DNA of 21,206 nucleotides from DASPFV01 sp035620975. Its GTDB lineage: Bacteria; Acidobacteriota; Vicinamibacteria; Vicinamibacterales; 2-12-FULL-66-21. The translations under genes and the position numbers were made by a program. The stretch is taken from the NCBI GenBank assembly GCA_035620975.1, contig DASPFV010000018.1:1-21206 (forward strand), in the 5' to 3' direction. Below, in pieces: positions 7,666-16,310 of the stretch (position 1 is the first letter of the stretch; each line of letters starts with the position of its first letter). The notes under the pieces are model-generated. The model was given only the letters and a program-made list of their open reading frames with translations. It was not told the DNA's origin and made no database searches.

Positions 7666-8655
7666 ATGCGTCCCGAGACCATGCGCGCCGTCGAAATCGG
7701 GCAGCCGGGCCCCCCTGACGTCCTGCGTCTGGTCGAGCGGCCGCTCCCTGCACCGGCGGTGGGCGAGGTGCTCGTCCGCGTCGAGGCCGCCGGCGTCAAC
7801 CGCCCGGATATCATGCAGCGGCTCGGGAAATACCCGCCTCCTCCTGGCGCCTCGGATCTCCCCGGTCTCGAAATTGCGGGCACGGTCGTGGCGCTGGGAG
7901 AGGGCGTGCGCCGCTGGCGCGAGGGCGATCGGCTGTGCGCGCTGGTCGCGGGTGGAGGGTACGCCGAGTACTGTGCCGCTCCGGAGGTCCAGTGCCTTCC
8001 GCTGCCGCCACTGCTCACGTCGCAGCAGGGCGCGGCCATCCCCGAAACGTTCTTCACGGTCTGGACCAACCTGTTCCAGCGAGGCCGTCTGCAGCCCGGC
8101 GAGCGGGTGCTGATCCACGGCGGCACGAGCGGGATCGGCACGACCGCCATCCAGCTGGCCCGGGCCTTCGGCGCGGACGTGTATGCCACCGCCGGGAGCG
8201 ACCCGAAGTGCGCGGCGTGCGAACGGCTCGGGGCGCGGACCGTCAACTATCGGACTGCCGACTTCGTCGAAGCCGTCCGCAGCATGACGGCGGGCCGCGG
8301 CGTGGACGTGATCCTCGATATCGTCGGCGGCGACTACCTGCCGCGCAACCTCGATCTGCTCGCCATGCACGGGCGGCTCGTCCAGATCGGCCTGCTCGGC
8401 GGCTCACGCGCCTCCATCAACCTCGCCGTGCTGATGCAGCGGCGGCTGACGCTCACCGGATCCACGCTGCGCGCGCGCACGGTCGAGGAGAAGGGCGCCA
8501 TCGCGCAGGAGCTGGAGCAGCACGTCTGGCCGCTGCTCGCGACCGGGAGCGTCGCGCCGATCGTCGACCGTGTGCTCCCGCTGCCCCACGCCGCCGAGGC
8601 GCATCGCGCGCTCGAGGCCGGCGAGGTGATCGGCAAGATCGTGCTGAGCGTGTGA
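7666..8655 (+). CDS. NAD(P)H quinone oxidoreductase, PIG3/zinc-independent MDR family
   Basis: A 329-residue medium-chain dehydrogenase/reductase of the quinone-reductase (PIG3) branch. It has the N-terminal GroES-like fold with GVNRPDIMQRLGKYPPPPG (43-61), the PETFFTVWTNLFQRG stretch (126-140), and the nucleotide-binding Rossmann motif IHGGTSGIGTTAIQLA (150-165). Structural-zinc cysteines are lacking, as expected. The likely reaction is NADPH-dependent reduction of quinones or enones in the cytosol. ATG 7666 is assumed; ATG 7681 (MRAVEIGQPG) also fits the usual start of this family and cannot be excluded. The 6-bp gap after the DUF885-like gene suggests cotranscription. Confidence 0.93.
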   Translation: MRPETMRAVEIGQPGPPDVLRLVERPLPAPAVGEVLVRVEAAGVNRPDIMQRLGKYPPPPGASDLPGLEIAGTVVALGEGVRRWREGDRLCALVAGGGYAEYCAAPEVQCLPLPPLLTSQQGAAIPETFFTVWTNLFQRGRLQPGERVLIHGGTSGIGTTAIQLARAFGADVYATAGSDPKCAACERLGARTVNYRTADFVEAVRSMTAGRGVDVILDIVGGDYLPRNLDLLAMHGRLVQIGLLGGSRASINLAVLMQRRLTLTGSTLRARTVEEKGAIAQELEQHVWPLLATGSVAPIVDRVLPLPHAAEAHRALEAGEVIGKIVLSV

Positions 8656-8781
8656 CCCGCGGCTCGCAGCCCGCTCGCCGGCGCCCCTCAGTCGGCGGCC
8701 GGAGCCTGGCGATTGACGCCATCGAGCACGAAGGTCGCGGCCCGGCGCGCTGGAAGCTGAAAGCTGTCGCGGGCTCCGCGG

Positions 8782-9195
8782 TCACGCGGGAGCGTTCGCG
8801 CCACGGAGATACAGCAGCCAGGCGCCGGCGTGCGCGATTGCCAGGCCGGCCAGCGGCAGCTCGTCGCCCGGCTTCGTCTGGCCGGGCAGCACCGACCAGT
8901 ACAGAGACTGTACGGACACGGCCGCGCTCGCGACGAGCGCCGCTCGAACCAGCGTGAGGGCCTGTGGGCCACCCGTCCAGAGCGACCACCCGCCGGCCAG
9001 GGCGATAGCCGCCGCCCCACCGTGCACACCGAGCTCAACCGCTGCGATCGGACCCCGGAGCCCCAGGGATGGCAGCACCGCTCCCAGCTCCACCGCGAAC
9101 GTCAGCGGACACCACACCAGCAGAAACGCGCACAGCAGGAGGAGCAACCCGCGGGGGCGCGACGGGCGGGTGTCATCGAAGGATGGCAGGGTCAG
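8782..9195 (-). CDS. Four-helix membrane protein, DUF2569-like, with non-standard start
   Basis: The open frame after the topoisomerase stop encodes about 137 residues with four hydrophobic segments (about 15-40, 48-72, 79-103 and 113-131), a layout and opening (RPRGLLLLLCAFLLVWCPL) resembling DUF2569 proteins. No ATG or GTG exists at a sensible N-terminus in this frame. A CTG at 9195-9193 overlaps the topoisomerase TGA and has a GAGGAG-like ribosome binding site in the upstream gene's last codons; TTG at 9147 is the other option, without a binding site. I give the CTG version, but the start is a guess. Function unknown; possibly coupled translation with the topoisomerase. Confidence 0.6.
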   Translation of the reverse strand: MTLPSFDDTRPSRPRGLLLLLCAFLLVWCPLTFAVELGAVLPSLGLRGPIAAVELGVHGGAAAIALAGGWSLWTGGPQALTLVRAALVASAAVSVQSLYWSVLPGQTKPGDELPLAGLAIAHAGAWLLYLRGANAPA

Positions 9196-11105
9196 ACGTC
9201 GAGCTCCTCGGCCTCCTCCGCCCGTTCCATGATGAACCGGAATCGCGCGGAAGGATCCTTGCCCATCAACTCGTTGATCACCCGATCGGTGACGATCTGA
9301 TCGGAGATGTCCACGCGCAGCAGCCGGCGGGTGCGCGGGTTGAGCGTGGTCTCCCACAGCACCCTGGGCATCATCTCGCCCAGCCCCTTGAACCGGGTGA
9401 TCTCGGGGCGGGCCCGGCCGTTGCCGTGCAGCTTCAGCAACCGATCCCGGTGCGCGTCGTCCAGCGCCCAGTAGGTCTCTTTGCCGACGTCGATGCGGTA
9501 GAGCGGCGGCTGAGCCAGGAACACGCGCCCTGACGTGATCAGGGTCGGCATGTGCCGGTAGATGAACGTCAGCAGCAGCGTCGCAATATGGTGGCCGTCC
9601 GAATCCGCGTCGGCGAGGATGATGACCCGGCCGTATCGGAGCCGCGCCAGGTCGAAGTTCTTGCCCAGCCCGCATCCGAGGGCCGTCACGAGGTCCGACA
9701 GTTCCTTGTTCTCGAGGACCTTGGCGAGCGAGGCGCTCTCGGTGTTCAGGACCTTGCCGCGCAGCGGCAGGATCGCCTGGCGGGCCCGGTCCCGGCCCTG
9801 CTTCGCGGAGCCGCCGGCCGAATCTCCCTCCACGATGAAGATCTCGCTGTCGTGGAGGCCCGGGGAGGTGCAGTCGCTCAGTTTGCCGGGCAGCGTCAGG
9901 CGGGAGGTGGCGCTCTTCCGCGCGACCTCCTGCTGCGCCGCCCTGCTGGCCTCGCGCGCGCGCGCGGCGAGGATGATTCGCGCGACGATCGACTCGGCCA
10001 CGCTGATGTTGGTGTTCAGCCAGTGCTCGAGCGCGGGGCGGACCTGGCTGTCGACGAGCGACAGCACTTCGGGATTGTTCAAGCGGTCCTTGGTCTGTCC
10101 CTGGAACTGCGGTTCCTGGACGAACACACTGAGAACCGCGATGAGGCCCTCGCGGATGTCCTCGGCGGTCAGGGAGACGCCCTTGGGCGAAAGGTTGTGC
10201 GTCTCGATGAAGTTCCGGACGGCCTTGCCGAGGCCCGCGCGAAAGCCGCTCTCGTGCGTGCCGCCCGAGGCCGTCGGGATGCCGTTCACGTAGCTGCGGA
10301 CGTGCTCGTCGGTCGATTGCGTCCACTGGAGCGCCAGGTCGAGCCTCAGGCCGTTCTCGTCGCTCTCCTTCGAGATCGAGAACGCACCGTCGTGGACGGG
10401 CACCGCCGACCGCTCCCCCAGGATGTTCCTGAGGTAGTCGGCCAGACCTTCGGTATGCTGGAAGATTTGCTTCTGCTTCGAAGCCTCGTCTTCGAAGACC
10501 AGCTTCACGCCCTTGTGCAGGTAGCTCGCGACCTCGAGCCGCTGCCGGATGATGTCGGGGTCGAACTCCACCTTCGGAAAGATCGTGGAATCGGGCCGGA
10601 AGAACACGGTCGTTCCGGTGCCACGCGCCGGGCCCGTGCGGCGCAGCGCCCCGGCAGCGTGGCCCTGACGGAACTTCATCTCCCACTGCGCACCGTCGCG
10701 CCGGACCGTGGCGACGAGCTCGCGCGAGAGCGCGTTGACCACGCTCGCCCCGACCCCGTGCAGGCCTCCGGCCGTCTTGTAGTTGCCGGCATCGAACTTG
10801 CCGCCGGCGTGCAGCGTCGAGAAGATCACCTCCAGCGCGCTCTTCTTCGTCTTCGGGTGCTTGTCGACCGGGATGCCGCGGCCGTCGTCGGCAATGGTGA
10901 TCGAGCTGCCGTCCTCGTGGAGCGTGACCACGATGTTGGAGGCGTACCCGTTCATGGCCTCGTCGACGGAGTTGTCGAGAATCTCCCAGACGAGATGGTG
11001 GAGCCCGGCAGCGCCCACGCCGCCGATGTACATGCCCGGCCGCTTCCGAACGGGCTCGAGCCCCTCGAGAACCGTGATGTCTTTTGCCGTGTAGGTGGAT
11101 GCCAT
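9192..11105 (-). CDS. parE: Type IIA DNA topoisomerase subunit B (ParE-like; GyrB alternative)
   Basis: A 637-residue ATPase subunit. The GHKL domain has KRPGMYIGGVGAAGLHHLVW with catalytic Glu41 and Asn45, DDGRGIPV (73-80) and GGLHGVGASVVNALS (113-127). The transducer domain shows the QTK loop at 337-339. The TOPRIM domain has EGDSAGGSAKQGRDR (from 426) and DADSDGHH (499-506), and the C-terminus has RFKGLGEMMPRVLWETT. The length and the lack of the long E. coli GyrB insert suit ParE or a short GyrB. The YIGGVGAAGLHH and PLYRIDVGKETYWAL stretches remind me of ParE-type paralogues rather than the main GyrB, hence the symbol, but a tree is needed. No A subunit is adjacent. The start lacks a strong ribosome binding site. 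The protein passes DNA duplexes with ATP, for decatenation or supercoil control. Confidence 0.92.
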   Translation of the reverse strand: MASTYTAKDITVLEGLEPVRKRPGMYIGGVGAAGLHHLVWEILDNSVDEAMNGYASNIVVTLHEDGSSITIADDGRGIPVDKHPKTKKSALEVIFSTLHAGGKFDAGNYKTAGGLHGVGASVVNALSRELVATVRRDGAQWEMKFRQGHAAGALRRTGPARGTGTTVFFRPDSTIFPKVEFDPDIIRQRLEVASYLHKGVKLVFEDEASKQKQIFQHTEGLADYLRNILGERSAVPVHDGAFSISKESDENGLRLDLALQWTQSTDEHVRSYVNGIPTASGGTHESGFRAGLGKAVRNFIETHNLSPKGVSLTAEDIREGLIAVLSVFVQEPQFQGQTKDRLNNPEVLSLVDSQVRPALEHWLNTNISVAESIVARIILAARAREASRAAQQEVARKSATSRLTLPGKLSDCTSPGLHDSEIFIVEGDSAGGSAKQGRDRARQAILPLRGKVLNTESASLAKVLENKELSDLVTALGCGLGKNFDLARLRYGRVIILADADSDGHHIATLLLTFIYRHMPTLITSGRVFLAQPPLYRIDVGKETYWALDDAHRDRLLKLHGNGRARPEITRFKGLGEMMPRVLWETTLNPRTRRLLRVDISDQIVTDRVINELMGKDPSARFRFIMERAEEAEELDV

Positions 11106-11248
11106 CTATCGCGGAGGCCGTACGCCGGGCCGCAGCCGGCGGGCGTCGCGGCCCTCGGATCTGGGGGCTGAGCGCGGCGCCACTCAGGTGATTCAGTCTA
11201 CCACCTCGACCGCGCACCGCGCCGGCCTTCCGGACATAGAATAGCGGG

Positions 11249-12079
11249 ATGAAGCGGACGTCGCGCCTGGTGAGGGTCGGGGCCGCGGCCCTGCTGGTGG
11301 CGCTGTGCGTCACCGCCGTGAGCGCACAGTTCCGGCGTGGACGGCGGGGGTTCGCGACGATGCGGACGCCTACCGCGGAGAGCTTCGACGGCGCCTTCAA
11401 CTTCTGCCGCGTGATGTTCACGAGCAGTCGCGGCGGCTTCGGCGGCAGCTGGGTGGTCGACTACCCGCGCGCCGACATCAACCTGTCGATCCGGTTCTCC
11501 GAGCTGACGAAGGGGCGCATCAGCCTGCAGCCCAATCGGGACCCGAACCACCTCCTGGTGAACCTGGTGGACCCCGAGCTCTTCCAGTGCCCGTTCGTGA
11601 TGATGACCGAGGTCGGCTCAGCCTACTTCAGCGACGAGGAAGCTGCGCGGCTGCGGGAGTACCTGCAGAAAGGCGGGTTTCTGTGGGCGGACGACTTCTG
11701 GGGCAGCTACGCCTGGGAGCACTGGGAACGCGAGCTCGCCAAGGTGCTCCCGCCGAGCGAGTACCGGATTGTCGACCTGCCGCTCGATCACCCGCTCTTC
11801 CGCGGACAGTTCGAGATGAAGCGGATCCCGCAGATCCCCTCCATCAACTTCTGGATGGGCAGCGGCGGGCAGACGTCCGAATGGGGAGCGGATAGCGCGC
11901 AGCCGCATGCCCGGGGCATCTCCGACAGCAGCGGCCGGCTGATCGTCCTGATCACGCACAACACCGACATCGGCGACTCGTGGGAGCGCGAGGCCGACGA
12001 CCCGAACTACTTCTACGCGTTCTCGGTGGACGGCTACGCGTTCGGCATCAACGTGCTGCTGTACGCGATGACCCACTGA
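11249..12079 (+). CDS. Secreted DUF4159-domain protein
   Basis: A 276-residue protein with a clear signal peptide (MKRTSRLVRVGAAALLVALC, cleaved near VSA-QF at 26). The remainder fits DUF4159: RGGFGGSWVVDYPRADINLS, LQKGGFLWADDFWG, then DLPLDHPLFRG and IVLITHNTDIGDSWERE, ending in a YAFGINVLLYAMTH strand. The domain is thought to have a class I glutamine amidotransferase-like fold, with no proven activity. It is common in acidobacterial and planctomycete genomes, often near MoxR/DUF58 genes, but here it stands alone. ATG 11249 is preceded by AGCGGG. A TAGAAT hexamer (11237-11242) is too close to the start to be a normal -10 unless the message is nearly leaderless. Confidence 0.9.
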   Translation: MKRTSRLVRVGAAALLVALCVTAVSAQFRRGRRGFATMRTPTAESFDGAFNFCRVMFTSSRGGFGGSWVVDYPRADINLSIRFSELTKGRISLQPNRDPNHLLVNLVDPELFQCPFVMMTEVGSAYFSDEEAARLREYLQKGGFLWADDFWGSYAWEHWERELAKVLPPSEYRIVDLPLDHPLFRGQFEMKRIPQIPSINFWMGSGGQTSEWGADSAQPHARGISDSSGRLIVLITHNTDIGDSWEREADDPNYFYAFSVDGYAFGINVLLYAMTH

Positions 12080-12083
12080 TTTT

Positions 12084-12118
12084 GGGCTTCAGGCTCGGGG
12101 CTCTGGGCTCGGGGCTGG
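12084..12118 (+). repeat. GGGCTNN heptad tandem repeat between convergent genes
   Basis: Five 7-base units in register: GGGCTTC, AGGCTCG, GGGCTCT, GGGCTCG, GGGCTGG. They fill most of the 60-bp gap between the stops of the DUF4159 gene and sucB. The array has no obvious stem and is preceded by a TTTT run. Confidence 0.75.
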
Positions 12119-12139
12119 CTTGATCCACCGGCAGCCGAC

Positions 12140-13411
12140 TCAATCCAGCAGCAGCGCCGTCGGATCCTCCACCAGCTCTTTGACCCGCACCAGGAACCGC
12201 ACCGCCTCGGCACCGTCGACGATCCGGTGATCGTAGGTGAGCGCGACGTACATCATCGGCCGCAGAGCGACTTGTCCGGCCACGGCGACGGGCCGGTCCT
12301 GAATCTTGTGCAGCCCCAGAATCCCGACCTGCGGCGGATTCAGGATGGGCGTGCTGAGCAGCGAGCCGAACACTCCGCCGTTGGTGATCGTGAAGGTGCC
12401 TCCCTTGAGGTCGGCGAGCGAGAGCGTGCCGTCTTCGGCGCGGCGGGCGAAGTCGCGAATCTGCGACTCGATCGCCGCGAAGCCCATCCGGTCGGCGTCC
12501 CGCAGCACGGGCACGACGAGGCCTTCCGACGCCCCGACCGCGACCCCGATGTCGTAATACTGCTTCAGCACCATCTCGTCGCCCTGGATCTCGGCGTTGA
12601 TCCGCGGGAAGTCCCGCAGCGCGCCGACCGAGGCCTTGACGAAGAACGATGCGATCCCGAGACTGACGCGGTGGCGCTCCTTGAACGCCTGCTTGTGCCG
12701 CTCGCGCAGGGCCATGACCGCCGACATGTCCACTTCGTTGAAGGTCGTGAGCATCGCGGCGGTGCTCTGCGCTTCCACGAGCCGCCTGGCGATGGTTGCG
12801 CGCCGCTTCGACATCCGGACGCGCTCCTCGGTCCGCTCGGCGGCAGGCCGGCGCGGCGGCTCGGCGGTCGGCGGCGCGGGAACGGGTCGGGCCGGCGGTG
12901 CCGCCGGACGCTCCGGCACGGAACCAGCCGCCTGCTCCACGTCGCGCCGCATCACCCTGCCCGCTTCGCCGCTGCCCCGCACGCGCGAGAGATCGACCTC
13001 GTGCTGCGCGGCCGCCTTCCGCGCGGTCGGCGTGGCGCGCGGCGCCCTCGTCTGCGAGGCGGGCTGGGCGGGCTCGGGTGTGGGCCGGGCCGGCGGCTGC
13101 GCGGGTCGAGCGGGCGCCTCGCTGGCCGGTGCCGCGGGCGGGGCGGGCGCGGGGGCCGTGGCCGCTGCGCCTCGGGCGTCCTCGATCCGCCCGAGCACCT
13201 CGCCCACCTTCACGTCCTCGCCGTCGTGGCGATCGATCCGGCTCAGGACGCCGGCCTGAGGCGCACCCACCTCCAGATCGATCTTGTCGGTTTCGAGCTC
13301 GACCAGCGGGTCGCCGGCAGCAACCACGTCCCCTTCCTTGCGCAGCCATCTGGCCACGCGTGCGTCGACGATGGATTCGCCAACCTCCGGAACCACGATA
13401 TCTGCGGACAT
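12140..13411 (-). CDS. sucB: Dihydrolipoyllysine succinyltransferase, E2 of 2-oxoglutarate dehydrogenase
   Basis: A 423-residue E2 subunit that transfers the succinyl group from lipoamide to CoA in the TCA cycle. The N-terminal lipoyl domain (about 2-77) carries Lys43 in ELETDKIDLEV, the lipoylation site. An Ala/Pro-rich linker (about 78-122) leads to the E1/E3-binding domain (about 123-162, with HEVDLSRVRGSGEAGRVMRRD), a second linker, and the catalytic domain (about 195-423). The catalytic HxxxDG is His395/Asp399 in TYDHRIVDG. ETDKIDLEV and adjacency to sucA favour the succinyl- over the acetyltransferase. The ATG has an AGAGG-type binding site and lies 94 bp downstream of the sucA stop. 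No lipoamide dehydrogenase gene follows in this window. Confidence 0.95.
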   Translation of the reverse strand: MSADIVVPEVGESIVDARVARWLRKEGDVVAAGDPLVELETDKIDLEVGAPQAGVLSRIDRHDGEDVKVGEVLGRIEDARGAAATAPAPAPPAAPASEAPARPAQPPARPTPEPAQPASQTRAPRATPTARKAAAQHEVDLSRVRGSGEAGRVMRRDVEQAAGSVPERPAAPPARPVPAPPTAEPPRRPAAERTEERVRMSKRRATIARRLVEAQSTAAMLTTFNEVDMSAVMALRERHKQAFKERHRVSLGIASFFVKASVGALRDFPRINAEIQGDEMVLKQYYDIGVAVGASEGLVVPVLRDADRMGFAAIESQIRDFARRAEDGTLSLADLKGGTFTITNGGVFGSLLSTPILNPPQVGILGLHKIQDRPVAVAGQVALRPMMYVALTYDHRIVDGAEAVRFLVRVKELVEDPTALLLD

Positions 13412-13505
13412 CGACAGCCTCTACTCGAACGTGTCTCGCCTCACGGCCCGGGCAGCTCGCGGCAAACGTCCGCTCCCCTGGACCGCCCTGTCCGGCCGCC
13501 ACGGC

Positions 13506-16310
13506 TCACTTCTTGGCCGCGGTGAGCTCGGTCCTCCGCCTCGCGGCGACGGGTTTGTCCGGCTTGCCGGCGAACGCCTGGCTGACCAGCGCCTGCTGAT
13601 TCAGCGTGTGGCGCGCCGACGAGCCCTCTGCGGGACTGGCGCTCCGGGGCCGCGCCACCCGCCATACGCGGCGGCCGCCCGACACCTCTTCGAGGTGGGG
13701 ACGGATGAACTCCCACGCGCCCATGTTCTCGGGCTCTTCCTGTACCCAGACGACCTCGTCGGCCTCCTCGTACCGCTCGAGGGTGGCGCGCAGATCGCGC
13801 ATCGGCACCGGGTAGAGCTGCTCGAGCCTGACGATGGCCACGTCGGCCCGCCTGGCACGCGCTTCGGCCGAGACGAGATCGACGTACATCTTCCCGCTGC
13901 ACACGAGGACGCGGCGCACTTCCCCCGGACGCTCCACCGAGGGGTCGTCGATGACCATGCGAAACCGGCCCTCGGCCAGCTCGCGCGGCGTCGAGGCCAC
14001 CAGGACGTGCCGCAACAGGCTCTTGGGCGTCAACACGACGAGCGGCAGCGGATCCTCGAGCAGCAGCGCGGCCTGCCGCCGCAGCAGGTGGAAGTACTGC
14101 GCGGCGGTCGTGCAGTTGCCGACACGGATATTGATGTCGGCGGCCAGCTGCAGGAAGCGCTCGGGCCGCGCGCTGGCGTGATCGGGACCCTGCCCCTCGT
14201 GGGCATGCGGGAGCAGCAGCACCAGCGAGGAACGCAGCCCCCACTTCCCGCGCGCCGAGACGATGAACTCGTCGATCATGACCTGCGCGCCGTTGATGAA
14301 ATCGCCGTACTGCGCCTCCCAGATCACCAGGCGGGACGGCTCCTGGATGCTGTAGCCGTATTCGAACCCGACGACCGCGTTCTCCGTCAGCGGGCTGTTG
14401 TGGATCTCGAAGGCGGCGCGGGCCTGCGGCAGCGCCTGCAGCGGGACGTGGACGCGGCCCGTCTCGACGTCGTGGAACACGGCGTGCCGATGACTGAACG
14501 TGCCCCGCTCGACGTCTTCACCCGTCAGGCGGATTGCGGTTCCCTCGGCGAGGATCGACGCGAACGCGAGCTCCTCGGCCGTCGCCCAGTCGACCATCCG
14601 CTCGTCGGCGGCGTCGAGCATCCGCGCGCGCCGCTCGCGCGCGCGCTCGAGCTTGCGGTGCACCGAGAAGTCCGAGGGAAGTGCGAGGAGCGAGCGGTTC
14701 AGCGCCTGCAGCACGGCGAGCGGCACGCCCGTCTCCGCCCTCGCCGCCGCGCCTGGAGGCGCCGGGGCGGGCGTCGGCTCGACATAGTCGCGCTCGAGCT
14801 GGAGGGCGTCGAGCGCCGCCTGCAGCTGGCCGGTGTGCTTCTGGACGAGGGCGTCGGGAACCGCCGGCTCGATCACGCCGCGATCGACGAGCGTTCGCGC
14901 CCAGACGTCACGCACCGTGGAATGCGCCGCGATCTTCTGGTACATGAGCGGCTGCGTGAAGGCGGGCTCGTCCCCCTCGTTGTGGCCGTGCCGGCGGTAG
15001 CCGATCAGGTCGATCAGGAAATCGCGGTGAAACCGGCTCCGGTAGGCAAAGGCCAGCCGCGCCGCCGCCACGCACGCCTCCGGGTCGTCCGCGTTCACGT
15101 GCACGATTGGGATCTTGAATCCGCGCGCGAGCCCGCTCGCGTACGACGTGCTGTAGACGTCGCGCGGCAGCGTCGTGAAGCCGAGCTGGTTGTTGGCGAT
15201 GATGTGGATGGTCCCGCCCGTCTTGTAGCCCGGCAGGCGGCTCAAGTTGAGTGTCTCCGCGACGACTCCCTGGCCGGGGAACGCCGCGTCCCCGTGGATC
15301 AGAATGGGCAGACTGCGCGTGGGGTTGAACGCAGGAGCGCCGGGAGCATCGACGGTCGTCCCCGCCGCACGCGCCATCCCCTCCACCACCGGGTCGATCG
15401 CTTCCAGATGGCTCGGGTTGGGCGGCATCGACACGACGAGCTCGACCTCGGCTCCGCCCGTGATGGCGCGATGCGCACCGGCGTGGTACTTCACGTCGCC
15501 CGTCCAGGCCATGTCCTCCTGGAACGTGTTGGCGAGCACGGGGTCCTTGAACTCGGCGAGGATCTGCGCGTACGGCTTGTTCAGCACGTGCGCCATCACG
15601 TTGAGCCGTCCGCGATGCGCCATCCCGATGAGGATGTTGCGCGTGCCGTCTTCGCCCGCCTCGCCGATCACCTCGTCGAGGATGGGCACGAGCATGTCCA
15701 GCCCCTCGATCGAGAAGCGGGTCTTCCCCGGAAAGGCCCGGTGCAGGAACCGCTCGAACGCCTCGACCTGCGAGAGGCGATCGAGCAGCGCGACGGGATC
15801 AATCGGATCCTGCGGGGAGCGGAACCGGCCGCGCTCGACGGCCTGCCTCAGCCAGTCCCGCTCCTCGGGTACGAACACGTGCGCGAAGTCGTAGCCGGTC
15901 GTCGAACAATAGATGCGCCGGAGGGCTTCGAGAGCCTCGAAGGCGTTCGGAGCGCCATCACCGAGCGGCCCGGCAACGAGGCTGGCTGGAAGGGTCCGCA
16001 GATCCTCGACCGTCAGACCGTGCGTCTCGGGCAGGAGCGACGGGTCCCCCTGCGGCACGCTCCCGAGCGGATCGAGCCGGGCCGCCAGATGCCCATACCG
16101 GCGGACGGACTCGGCCAGGTTGACGGCGCCGACGATTCGGCCCACCGGCAGCCCCTCGGGCGACGGCAGCTCGTCCTCGCGGGAAGGCGTCCACGTCTCG
16201 AAGAGCGCGCGCGTATCGGGGTCGACGGAGGCAGGATCCTGACGGTACCTGTCGTAGAGCTCGAGCACGTACCCGCGGTTCAGCCCGGCGAAGTCCTGCC
16301 ACCCAGACAT
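13506..16310 (-). CDS. sucA: 2-oxoglutarate dehydrogenase E1 component
   Basis: A 934-residue thiamine-diphosphate enzyme that decarboxylates 2-oxoglutarate and succinylates E2 lipoamide. The N-terminal segment (GLNRGYVLELYDRYRQDP, 9-26) is the usual E1 arm. The core shows GMAHRGRLN (229-237), HGDAAFPGQG (339-348) and NNQLGFTT (373-380) around the cofactor site, then IGYRRHGHNEGDEPAFTQP. The second half has the transketolase-like pyrimidine-binding domain and the C-terminal LLPHAHEGQGPDHASARPER segment. The length is normal for the family, without a fused E2-like domain. No clear ribosome binding site precedes ATG 16310; a TACGAT just upstream could be a weak -10. The four-small-gene run lies upstream on the same strand. 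Confidence 0.96.
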   Translation of the reverse strand: MSGWQDFAGLNRGYVLELYDRYRQDPASVDPDTRALFETWTPSREDELPSPEGLPVGRIVGAVNLAESVRRYGHLAARLDPLGSVPQGDPSLLPETHGLTVEDLRTLPASLVAGPLGDGAPNAFEALEALRRIYCSTTGYDFAHVFVPEERDWLRQAVERGRFRSPQDPIDPVALLDRLSQVEAFERFLHRAFPGKTRFSIEGLDMLVPILDEVIGEAGEDGTRNILIGMAHRGRLNVMAHVLNKPYAQILAEFKDPVLANTFQEDMAWTGDVKYHAGAHRAITGGAEVELVVSMPPNPSHLEAIDPVVEGMARAAGTTVDAPGAPAFNPTRSLPILIHGDAAFPGQGVVAETLNLSRLPGYKTGGTIHIIANNQLGFTTLPRDVYSTSYASGLARGFKIPIVHVNADDPEACVAAARLAFAYRSRFHRDFLIDLIGYRRHGHNEGDEPAFTQPLMYQKIAAHSTVRDVWARTLVDRGVIEPAVPDALVQKHTGQLQAALDALQLERDYVEPTPAPAPPGAAARAETGVPLAVLQALNRSLLALPSDFSVHRKLERARERRARMLDAADERMVDWATAEELAFASILAEGTAIRLTGEDVERGTFSHRHAVFHDVETGRVHVPLQALPQARAAFEIHNSPLTENAVVGFEYGYSIQEPSRLVIWEAQYGDFINGAQVMIDEFIVSARGKWGLRSSLVLLLPHAHEGQGPDHASARPERFLQLAADINIRVGNCTTAAQYFHLLRRQAALLLEDPLPLVVLTPKSLLRHVLVASTPRELAEGRFRMVIDDPSVERPGEVRRVLVCSGKMYVDLVSAEARARRADVAIVRLEQLYPVPMRDLRATLERYEEADEVVWVQEEPENMGAWEFIRPHLEEVSGGRRVWRVARPRSASPAEGSSARHTLNQQALVSQAFAGKPDKPVAARRRTELTAAKK

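Noticed and set aside
5875..8370. An 831-codon - strand frame opposite the DUF885-like and PIG3-type genes
   Set aside because: Only the last 103 codons, with their own ribosome binding site at 6192-6197, look like a real protein; the rest is antisense shadow rich in Arg and Gly.
8652..8785. Inverted GTGACC(C)GCGG / CCGCGGTCAC around the gap between the PIG3-type gene and the membrane protein gene
   Set aside because: The two arms mostly consist of the stop codon contexts of convergent genes, are separated by over 110 bases and one arm has an extra base; likely coincidence.
8782..11421. An 879-codon - strand frame spanning the topoisomerase region
   Set aside because: It is the wrong frame of the topoisomerase gene for most of its length; only the part after 9195 has coherent membrane helices.
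13412..13505. Regulatory element between sucA and sucB
   Set aside because: The 94-bp gap shows no clear stem, promoter hexamers or small ORF.
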